Part shown: piece by piece, positions 17,901-29,900 of the stretch
Layout: each line of letters begins with the position of its first letter
Position numbering within the stretch: position 1 is the first letter of the stretch
Assembly (NCBI GenBank): GCA_933228895.1
Contig: OW121855.1
Span: 48,746,698-48,810,697, forward strand
Source: Platycnemis pennipes
Lineage: Eukaryota > Arthropoda > Insecta > Odonata > Platycnemididae
DNA length: 64,000 nucleotides
Direction: 5' to 3'
Notes under the pieces: model-generated
Databases searched by the model: none
The model's input: only the letters and a program-made list of their open reading frames with translations
What the model was told of the DNA's origin: nothing
Program-made: the position numbers and the translations under genes

Positions 17901-20900
17901 ATACAACCTTTATATATCGATTCACATTATTCACATAAAATATACATATGGCACAATACGGTTCAGGAGTAATTTTTACAAAGTCCTCATAAGATATGCA
18001 CTTGTACCACAATATATACCATATACACAATATATACAATATATGCAATATGTACAATATATAAAATATGTGCAATATTTACAATGTATTAAATTTAATC
18101 TTTGCGGTATTCCCTGAAACAAGGATCCAGGCAGAGCCCTGGACCACCCTCACAATCTGGGCAGTATATATTCGTCTGCTTCCTTATTTTTTTGGCTCAG
18201 CAAACCCTGTAGTCTTTTTGGTAACTTTTCTTGGAGCCAGTGGGGAGGGGGAGGAATATAGGGAAGTGGGAACGTATGGAAATAGTACCCCTTCGTTCAA
18301 CGGCCCTGCAACTGACCAGGCAATCAATTACGTGGAGGCGGAATGAGTACCAATCCAGTCCGTTTCTTCTTCCTCATCCTCAGACCCGATCTCCACATTT
18401 CCCCTCATTCGCCGAATAGAGGAAAGAAAAAATGTCCTCGGTGTCCATCTCGGTGTCACCATATACTAGAGCAGGTGCTAGTAGGTCTCCTTTTCAAAAG
18501 GAAGCCACCCTGAAAAATAAAGGACGTTACTCAGCAGCGAAGAGAGAGAGATACATATGTGCATACATTTTCCAGTAGAAAAAATGTTGAGAGCCTAAAG
18601 AAAATCTTGTGTTTATTCTAAATTCTTCGAATTACTTCAAATTATAAGTTAGCGCATTGCAAACATAAAACAGCAATGAAACGATGTTTTATTCCGAACA
18701 AGGTCGTATGAATGCATTAAATACGTATTTTTAAGATCGTAGACAAAAATAGAAGTTAGTATAACTAAAAAGACCTATGGCATAATTATTCTGACATTTC
18801 AAACATAAGTATCAAAATATAACACAGAAAGAGCGGGTTCACGAGAAAAATGAACATAGAATAGCAATACATTTACATAAAACTCCTTCACGCAGTGGAG
18901 CTATTTAACAAATCTGACCTCAAACATTTCCCCAACGTATACGTTATAAGGGTTTACACATCGCAATCAGTGAAACGCAGTCGATAAGTCGAATAATAAA
19001 ATTATTTACATCCCTAATATCCAATCAGAGAAAATTACGACTGTCTTTCAACGGTAGTTAGCTATAAATATCAACAATATGTAGCAACGATAGTATTACA
19101 TAGTGTTTGACAGTTAGCGAATGCCTGCCATTGGCAACCTCTGCCATACACCTTTCAGGTGGCTTGCCGGGTACTACGCGCATGTAGATAGACGAAAATG
19201 AGCAGATATTCTGGATACTGAATAATTTACGACACAAAGTCAGATCATACGCTGAACTCATGATAAAGATAACACTTACGTTTGCAAATTTTACGTAAAT
19301 AGACATAATAAGCAAAAATATCTTCACTGCATATAATTCTTTTGATGAAACACCTACTTTTAAATTAATAAACTTTTTAGGCATCCTCCCTGACATCACT
19401 AAGATATATGAAGGCAATCGATGAATTAAAACTAAAAAATATAATATTTACGCAAAGTTGGCACGAAAATTTACAGCCACACTTACCAGGTGCTACCGAG
19501 GATTTTTTCTTTCCCCGAGGTCTCGATGAGGCCGATTTTGTAGCGTAAGAATCATACGGTCTGGAAGATGGACCTGCTTCTGAATTGAGAATAAATAAAT
19601 TAATGATTACATCGATGAATAAAAAAGAAAGAATTTATGCGTAGAAAAAAATAAAAAATTCTAATAGAGTAACATAGGCAGCAATATAAAAATAAAAAAC
19701 TTACGTGAGCTCAAAAGATAGAGAAATACTCCTCTTCATTGTTTTTTTAAATTCTACAAAAGAAATAGGTAATAATTAAGCAAAGCACTAAAAACAGTCA
19801 ATATATAAGGCAGATTTATGGTTAAAAAAATGTGTATTTAACGTAATTACGCGTGCAAAAAAAGAAAACAGGGATGATGGTACAGTAAAAATGTAAAAGA
19901 GAACATGGTATATATAAACTAAAATAATACAAGTAACTGATGTATAAATATTGATTTAAAAAATAATAACATATACGTACGTGGACTGCAAAATGTGGAC
20001 GAAAAATACAGGGAGGCTCCCGCAACATTTCCGTTCAGCCACAGCTATCTATTCACGAACGACGCACACTGTACGAAAGATGGAAGCCTACTGAAGGTCA
20101 TATACACGGTCGGAAGTCTCCGGAGAGGGTATTAGCCTCATACGGACGCGAAGAAGTGGGTTCCCGGGCCGACCGGCGGAGCACGTCAATTGACGTGCTC
20201 CGTATCTCGGCTTGGACAGGAGCACGTCAATTGACGTGCTCCGCGCTGAATGTGTTAAGGTAATATGTACCATAAAAATCTAATTCTTATCATACATTTA
20301 TTTTTCTGTTCCAAATCCCAGAATAAAATTTTGATGTGAAAACCCTTCACCCTGGTGACCATAGGCATCATTTAAGTAGACTCTTAGGGATTGGTTTGAT
20401 GTGGTGGTTAGAGTGCTGCCCCCCCATCACGAGTGCCCAGGTTCGATTCCCAGCAATGGCGGATATTTCAGTGGCAAACCAGTCCCTACTTGAGTGCCTA
20501 GTGGAGGGCATTTCAGGTTCAGTACTCAGTCCGTCGGATAAGCCATGGTCTCCATGGTGCCGGTCGTTAATAGTAGGCTAATACTGATGCAGGTTTCCCT
20601 CCACCCTTCCTCTATTAACTGAGGTATTCCTACCATTACCCAATTACCCACATATCCTATATGGCGCAAATGACCTCAGCTGTAGGTTGCCCCCCCTGAA
20701 TAACTAACTTAAGTTGACTCATAAAGATACATGGAGATTAGAAATTCTTTTCTATGCACCACCTGTTGTATCCAAGAAAAATCTAGCACCTAGAAAATCA
20801 CACAGCTAGAGTTTGGGGGGATGTGTCCAAAGAAGCCTGTCCCAGATTTGAACCCTAGACAACAGATCAGTGACTCAAAACCCTACCCACTGGGCTACCA

Positions 20901-23900
20901 CACACTATTGTATTTGTTGCTGGGGAAAATAAAATCTCATAAAATCCCCATGAGTGTCGATAATATTTTCTTTTAATTATTTCATCTCGGAATACTGTGA
21001 AGATAACTACCCAAGTCATTTCTCCTGCATTTTATTTCAGAATTTAAAACATATTACTCAACATGCATGCGTAGACAAATACATACTCTACAAAGGCTAT
21101 GTGATGATTTGCAGGAAATCAGTATGACCTTGGCTCACAATATGTATTCTAGTAATAAGATTAAATCTGTGAAATTAATTACTTTTGGAACCAACCAGAT
21201 TTTGGAGAATAAATAGCATAGCTCAAACAAAAATTAAATGCAGAAGAGAAAAAAAGTGAATACCTATAAAGAAAAAAAGCCACGAAGAAAGAAAGAAATG
21301 AAAGACAGAATTTAGAAGAAACTAACCTGCCAGATGGTAGTATACCATGCCATCTGAGCTGAGAAGGAGCAGAAATATTTTCTAATGTACCACTTGCATG
21401 AGGTATATGGTCTTCCTCCACCCTATACGTGTCACTGCCTTTGGAGCTCTTTGGTTCCACACTGCCATGAATAGAGGAAGTAGTAAAGAGCTTTTCCTTG
21501 CATTTATCACGAGAGGACTGCACTTTTGAGATGGGCAAGCTCTCATACTCAACGTGAACACTAGGCAAATTGTGGATAACTTTGAAAGAGGAGCGTGCAG
21601 CAGAGGTAGGTGGAGTCCATTCAAGGGGGGTACTATGACCAGCTAAAGAGCCTTGGACAGTTTTGCTCTGTAAAACTGATGTTGGCTTGGAGCTGGCTCG
21701 AATGGTGGTTTTGCTGACTTGAGTTAAGGTTGAGGAGTCTTGTTTTGTTTTAACTGTAAAGAGAGTTTGTGGAGGCATAGTGGAGGCTCGAGACCTTGAC
21801 CTCTTCCCATACCTCATTGGATCATCAGTTTCCTTTTGAGTCTGCTCCAGTTGACTTCCAAATTCTAATGCTTTTTTCTGGTATTTGTGGACCTCAGCCA
21901 TTTCCTTCTCCCTATAAATAAACCAAAATATCAGTAAAGCAATCAACAGTCAATAATCATAACAAAAACCTAGGATATTAAACAGAATGAAACATTTTCC
22001 ACTCCTGCATATTTCCATTTTTTATTGAACTTTCAAAACACCAGACTCTAAAAACCTACTTAAACATATGATTATATTTCTCTCTTTGATTAAACTGCTG
22101 CATATTTGCAGATTTGAGGTTATTCTTACAGGATACAAGCTTTTTTCTACCTCAAAGTATCAAAATGAACCAAATTACAATCAAAAACACATAATCACCG
22201 AAGCAGAATCTGGTGGAGGGGAGGGAAAAAATTCTTGATATGATGATAACCACACATTTGAGTTCAAGGGAATAGCATAATAAAACTTACAACTTCTTCT
22301 CAAGAGAAATGACTTTTTCCTGTAGTCTTTCAATTTCTTGCTTCAGTTCCTCATTTGTCATTTGCTCTTCCAAACACTCCTTTTCTTTCCTCAGCAACTT
22401 ACTTTCCAAGGTAGTTATTCTTTCATTGTTACTTTCAATTGTGGATTGCAACTTATCTAAGTCTTTTCTCAATTTTGATGCCTCTTTTTCGATCTGGAAA
22501 TCAAAGAGTACACACCAAGAACTGAGAATAGGAGATTTGCATGTGAAAGCAAGTTACATAAAATCTTAATGGTGATTAACAATTCCGCCATCGAAAAATC
22601 AGCATTCCAGAGGTTACACCTGATTTCATTATGAATGGTTTAATAAATTCTATAATGTATAGCATAAGTCAAAGGCTTTGAAAGAAATGCACAAATCAGT
22701 AGGATTCATTATAAGACTTACAAAATAAAAAAAACTTACAACAACAGAATATGTTATATAGCAAGAAGTTCCACAGAGAAAATATCATTCACCTTGACCG
22801 GGACAAATGCATTTGTACAAATGTCCCGGTTGTACAAATTTGTACATTTGTACAAATACAAATGTCCTGGTCAAGGCGAATGATTTTTTCTCTGTGGAAC
22901 TTCTTGCTATAGAGCAATTTTCAGCAGGTGATGCCGCTATAGTGTCCGCGGCCAGTTCACGGTCTTTGAATTCGTTTAAGTAAACAGAATATGTTATTTA
23001 AATTAGGAAATTATTAGGTGTTACATGCTTATGTTTCAGACATTAAAAATGAGGTGTATCAAACCACCACTCATAAGGAAAGGCATATTATAGTAGAAAA
23101 ACAAGAGCAAACAGGAAAATGGAGATGTAAATGCACTTACTGAAGTCTTATCTGAAGATGAACTGGAAATACGCTCCATGAGCTGCTCTTTTTGGACATC
23201 AAGCTTCCGGCAAAGCTCACGAGATGCAGAAAGATCAGCTTCAAGTCGGGCCCTTTGCTCTTCATTTGTACGGAACTGCATCTCAAATGTAGCAACTTGC
23301 CTTGTCAAGGTGGATATCTTCGAGAAATGGAAAAATAATTTTAAAGACAAACTAATCAACATAAAGATAAGAATCGGTGAAACGAGTTTCTCATTATGAA
23401 TGTTAACACACTATAATTACTGTATGTACTCGTATAGAATGAGATTTTGAAAAAAAAAATTTTTGGTATACAAGTAATACTTGTATAGCAAAGTACCTAC
23501 AGTCGGATCTGGATTTAAGGTTTTCGCATTTAAGGTTTTTCCGCATTTAACGTTTATTTTTTGAGGTCCCGATTCATTCCCTATAAAAACAATGTAAAAA
23601 TTGTCCTAATTTAGCGTCTCCGCATTCTGCGTTTTTCCGCATTCTAGGTCGTAAAAAAAATTCCCGCACAAGATTTTTTACCCGATTTAAGGTTTATTCA
23701 TGACGGTTCATGCAAATGATTATGCACACATCAGTGATGACTATCACCAGCATTAGTTTTCAATAAGTCGACGGTCCTTAAGGTTTCACTTTAAGATGCT
23801 TGTATATGTACAATGAATGAATGTATAATGAACATACGAACATTAAGATATTGTATGTTCTTGGTAATGCATACATAAATGTAAAACAGCATTTTCCCCT

Positions 23901-26900
23901 ATAGTAGGTTTAACCCAATGATGATATGCCATATTACGCAGTTGAAATCGTTGAAATTTTCCTGGGCGCTGTGTAGAAAAAATGAATGTGGAAGTGCACG
24001 TCATGTGAGAAACTTGCATGTGCAACAGCAGCTTAATTTCTTGGAGCTACAAATCAAAATTGATTGCTAAATAAGGCATTGTCATTATGTCGTGCCATCA
24101 ATAATATTCTCATAATCGGAAAGTATCAATATTTTGCAAAATGAAATCTCTTTCTTTCGCTCGTCTTTAATGATGCTATGATGATGATTTTTCGAGTACA
24201 TAGCTGCCTACACCTCGCTTTTACAGAATAAAATGGGTGTAAAAATGCATCGAGACCACTGAGAAATGTGCAAAAATGGAATTTTTAACGTTGATAACCG
24301 TCCACACTACCATTCCCAGTGGGAATTTTCCTTAACTCAATTTTTCTTAGGAAAATTTCCAACATCTATTAGGTGTCGCAGTGACAATGACAGTAAAATT
24401 TAACCCCAGAAAATGCAGAGGTTAGCTTCATGCTTATTACGGCCGCACAAAAAAAGGCGGGAGGGTTGAATTACAATGTGTTTTGCCTGCAGGTTCAAAT
24501 TGCAGCATTTACAAGTTAGGGTTGGATGGTTGGTAGTGAGGGTTTATTTAGTTGCGTAACAGATTTAAAAAATACAATTTATTATATAGCCACATTTGAA
24601 GCCAGTAAGAAGTAGCTCGGAAAAGAGAGTTTGCGACTTCTTTGTAAATCATATGCCCCTTAGCAGTCGAGTCGGCAGTGTTACAAGGAAAAACTCTTCA
24701 ACAAGACATTTTCATTTTTGGTTCATTTTTCATTTATTTTCGTTTTGTCACTGAATCCAACCTTCTTTGGGAAGAGCATATAAAACTAATGAAAACTTTT
24801 TATTGTTTTATGTGACCCCTTTTAGTGACTTTTATATTTATTATATTATTATTTATGATATTATAATTATATTTTCTTTTTGTAGAAAGCTGTTCTAATC
24901 ATTACAGACCCTAAAACCTAAAAAAAATGGCAAGTCCTCATTTAGTGTTTTTCCGCATTTAGTGTTTTAAATTTTGTCCCCCCTGAAAAACCTTAAATCA
25001 GGATTCTACTGTATATAGTAGTATTGAAATCTTGGGTATTAAATTTAAAATGGAAAAAAGTACACAAATATTTTGTTATGGTAATGTTATTAGATGATTA
25101 TGTAGCCAATATTATACTTACATACTGTTTTATTGATTCTTTTATGGTAAATTCATGCTATAGGCTTTCTAAAGAAGTTATGTGAGCTACTGATTGGAAG
25201 TAAAGAGATAATTTTATAATACCACACTGAGTCATTACCTATTCATTTGGTGCTGGTGCTGTTGCAACTATTCAAAAGAGGAAATAAGTGTCTGATAACT
25301 TTCTACCCTGTTTCTTCAACAAAAAATCTTAAATTGTTAAGGTGTTGAGTGTCTAAATTACACTTAGGACTTTAAAAATTCCAATTATTATTTGCAAAGA
25401 AATATCGGAGAACGGCTCTGCACAAGGTCAAACTACACATGAGTATACATAGTAAGCCGAAGTACCTGCTGCTCATATCCTCTGATCAGGGAGTGACTGT
25501 CATCCAGCTGCCTCTCTAGATCCATGACACGCTCATTAGTCAATCGCAACTGCATGCGTGCATCAGTCGTTTCTGATTCAAGGGAATGATTAGTAGATTC
25601 CAACACAGAGGCTTCAGCACTTAAGCTCCTAAACTGTTCCAAAAGATCATTGCGTTCTTCCTCCTTGAACATATGATTTAAAAGAAAAAAAAATGAGAAC
25701 TCTGGCTTGACAGAATGAAAACAACAGTTACTATATCATTAAATGTCACCTTCTATTCACATCCAAAACATATAAGTTTCACGATATAATCAGCATTCAT
25801 CAAAGCATTCATCACCTTCTTGGGGATGATTTAATGGCATATTATGATACATCATCTTTCAAATTTTCATTAGAACAGTTGGATAAAATTACAGCAATAC
25901 TCAAGCTTGAGTGAAAGAGAGAAAAACTTTAAAATGCCATACAGAAAATGAATATTATCCCTCATTTAAAACCATTGAATTTATAACTACATAATTGTAA
26001 TCAAACCATAACACAGACAGAGCACAAAGTACTTTCTGCTATATGGACGTAGGTGGTACGGATAGTTGTAAGTTTTTAGCATATCAGAGGCATGTGAAAA
26101 GGAAAAATATGTAGAGGAACTTAAATTAGCAAGGTAACCACCAGAAGCATTTTGATCAACAGTTCAGGGGACTTGGAGACACTTTCTTTTCATCTGAGAT
26201 GAAGAGATGGGATGGATATTAGTGGATAAATGCACACCTTATGAGCCAAGAGCTCTTCAATTCGACGAACTTCATCAACATAGCCCTGCAATTGCAATTT
26301 GAGATCTTCTACTTCACGTCGGCTATCTTCCAGTTCACGGTGGGTAATTCGGCAGTCATTTGTCAAAGAGGCCAGGTCATCTTGAATTCGTCTACCAAGA
26401 GAATAATATCAAGCACTTAATAAAGTATCATGCATCATTATTAAGTATCCCTTCATAATCCCTCATAACATTTTCATCAATAGTCACACTGAAATACGGT
26501 AGGTGCCAAGAATATCAGGAAATGATGGGTGTTGGATCAGGTATAAGTGCTCTAGCTTGAAACATAACTTGGTTAAAAATTGAACACCTGATACAGATCA
26601 CATTATATGCACTAAGATAATTATTATAAAAAATTAAGTCATTTATCTACAGTATTAATCTATTATTTTTTACCTCAAACTCTTAATATATTACCTCAAA
26701 TGATAAGGCATTGAAGGTTGCCAAAATTTTCTGGAAAAAAGTAGAACCTTAAGCATTGGAAACACATTCCTGTTTTAAATGTACAAATACATAATGGATG
26801 TGAGATATGTAAGGGATATCCCTGTCAAGCCATTTAAGAAATTAATACATATAAATAAAAATAGAAAATAATTTTGAACAAATCAGAAAGGAATAGGCTG

Positions 26901-29900
26901 AATTCTACTTTAATTAGCTGACACTTGCAAAATGGTCTTGCTCTCTGGAAGCTTTGAGTTGCACAAATCTTCAGTAACACAATACCATCTAGGAATAAAT
27001 ATTGCAGCTGTCAGAGAATAGCTGTATTTCAGAACTGGTTTATTTATCAGCATTGCATGCTTATTCCCATGAGGACTTTAAGGTAACAAGTACTATTAAT
27101 ATATTAATTCCCAGATACAGTAGAAACTCTATTTTACGAAGTTGAAGGGACCCAAAAATTTGAGCTTTGTATATCAGAGGGTTTGTAAATTGGAGGTTAT
27201 CTTCCACTAACTCCTCAGTCTCCGGAAATGATGTGTCACCAAAACCAGCTGATCTCTAACAGTAGGAAATAATGTTTGCGGTGACACTCCCATGCGGTGA
27301 CACTCCCATGCTCTGGCAACACCTCGCACAGCATGGAGCAATGTCCATGGAGGCACATAATGCACATAAGAGGCTTGATCTGCGACAAATGTATGTCTAC
27401 TAAAACTCTGCTGACAGGAATGCGAGTGTACTTTCAATGCAATTAAAGACTATGCTGTACTTAACTTGTCAAATAGTTACCTTAGGGTTGAAATCAAACT
27501 AATTACTATAACAAATAATAGTCATCTGCTCATTCAGGGAAAAAAACAGATATTACGTGAAATTCTCTGGGTGCAGTGTATCTGCCAGAAATTGAAAGGA
27601 TTTAAAAATTACACCTCAATTGTATTGATTCCCTGTATAGCATAGGCATTATTCCTAAGGCTAGGAGTCTCCTAGGAGTCTCACTTTAGTAAAAGAGAAT
27701 GAAACAGCCATGAATTAAAAAAAAAACAGGTGAATATTTTTTTTCTACAAATTTATAATGGTATGAACTTGGCTGCTGCAACTGAATTAAGTTCTTGTAG
27801 CTGTTCAATTGGTAGATCTCAAAATAAGGGGAATAACTCATAAGAGAATTAACTTATCCCATGGAGTATTTTAAGCATAAGCAGTTATGCATTAATTAAC
27901 GAAAGGGGTATATTTAGTGCTAGTCGATTTGTGTTTAAAGAAGCCATTTTAGCATGGGAAGCCAGGGATGCATTTTACCTAGGAAATTTCAAAACTAAGT
28001 TCCAACTGACCCAATATATTTCAGTGAAAAGACCATAAAATGCCTTTTTTGAAGAAAGCGTATCATTTCAAATACATTTAATAATATTTCGCCGCTGATG
28101 AAAGTCAATCTTAGAAATTCACTCAGTTAATTTGAAATTCCCTCTTTTTTAAGATGCGTTCTACAGTGCTGACATCTAGCGGTGATTTACGAGAACTTTT
28201 TACTCGCGGCTACAGAAAGCGTCGCGATCTCACGAAGTCGTGATCGCAAATTCTTACCTAACGAAGTAATTAACACTTCTAATGAAAAATTAAATAATCA
28301 AATTGCAGCAAGATTTGAATATAAGTAATTTATTATTGCAAAGTTAGTATTTTTTAATGAAATTAAGCTCGACGACAGCTGCAGCAAACAACTTCCTACG
28401 GGAATGCTAGTTTCAAGTCAAAGGCTGAACAAAGTTCTGAATTGGGGTTGCGGCGGCTACCTTAAAGCTAATTTTAAATAATTCCGGAGAAAATATAGAT
28501 CCTTTGTGACGACGAGTTAGGTATTTGCAATACACAAAATGATAGAAAAAGAATAGAAATTACCAAGCACTAATCCGATTATATTATGAACTGGGGCATT
28601 GTTTTCAAGAAGTAGGCGTCGTGCCATGCGTCTTTGAATATTTTTTCCTTGGATCATATAATTAGGATTGAATTGCGATTTGGATGATCAGTCTCTGGGA
28701 TTTTTGCTACAGTTTAAGCACTTCAAATAGCACAATGCTCAAATTTGATTTTTCCACATTTTCCCATATGAAATACTTGGACCGAGGACCCTCTCAACAT
28801 GACCTATCTGGCTTCAGCTGCTCTTGTCGCGGTATACAGCGATCGTTATTCCATTGTACTGAGTTCAGTGCTACAAAATCCTTTCAAAAACTTCGTAAAA
28901 CAGAGGTCAATCACTCCTAGGGACCGGCCTTTCACTTCGTAAATCAATAAAATCGAGGTTTTGTAAAATAGAGGTCATTTTACATTGTTTTCCTATATAC
29001 AAAGATCGGGACCGGCGGAATGGTTCGTAAATTGGTGTCATTTCGTAAATTAGAGGTTCGTAAAAAAGAGGTTCTACTGTACATATTTAACGTAAATATC
29101 CCTTTCTGAATGACTTTCAAAGCCTTATCTTATGTGATATCAACATGTTTTTCTACATAACTTCTTGAAGAGCTAATATACACTCCACAATTTTACATAT
29201 TTTGAGGTGGGAATTTATCAAAACATGGATATAAAATGGAAATTTTTACAAAACCTTATCAATAACTTACCTATTCTCACGAAGAGCATTTTCCTTGTGA
29301 GCTTTACATGCCGTAAGTTCCATTTGAAGTCTGTCAATTTCCTGCTGCAAGTTTCTCCTTTCATGATCCCTCATAACATTTTCATCAATAGTTACACTGA
29401 AATGAGGTAGGTGCCAAGAAAAACATAAACAATTTAAACTTAGGCCTGCAGCTGCATTATACTTAATACAAATAAAAAAATATGCACGAAAAGAAATTGT
29501 ATAAAAAGAAAGGAAAATGAAGGGAGGTTACATAAAGATCCATATTGCAACTTAGTATTGTGACATATTAAACTAAAATGATATTCTCATATTAAGTATC
29601 ATTATCACACACACACACAGCATATCTACATTAAATGTTTGAAAATGCACTGATCGTGCATGCATTGATTAATACTCACTCAAATTTTTTCTTCATTTCA
29701 GCTATAGTATATTCAAGCTGGGACATCTGAGCATTTTTCATTTTCAAGTCATTCTCCAACCCAACAATCCTTTCAGTTTTCTCATCAATTTTTATCTGTG
29801 AGGGCAGAGAATTTAATCATTAAATTTTGTTCCATGAAATTTTTCTTATATTTAAATGCATATTTATCAAAATGTCATGCAAGAGAGCAAATTTCTTTTA

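Larger units (their letters stand above)
16685..20254. mobile_element. 3.57-kb piggyBac-type transposon relic
   Basis: TTAA flanks both sides (16681-16684 and 20255-20258). The ends are inverted: CACATTCAATGCGGGC on the left and CACATTCAGCGCGGAG as complement of the right. The 16-bp palindrome CACGTCAATTGACGTG occurs at 16839, 20182 and 20223, near both ends. Inside are the remains of a piggyBac transposase on the minus strand and a GC-rich block of other origin. The size fits an originally autonomous copy with internal loss. Confidence 0.85.

Noticed and set aside
17866..18117. 83-codon plus frame rich in Tyr and Ile
   Set aside because: Produced by the TATACAATATA-type repeat.
20403..20450. 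Possible tRNA gene
   Set aside because: A and B boxes are present, but the acceptor stem does not close and a SINE body follows.
21179..21326. Read-through end of CEP135 exon q as the true C-terminus
   Set aside because: It would add a Phe-rich hydrophobic tail, and a good donor (GGCAG|GTTAGT) with a phase-matched terminal exon at 14.9 kb fits better.
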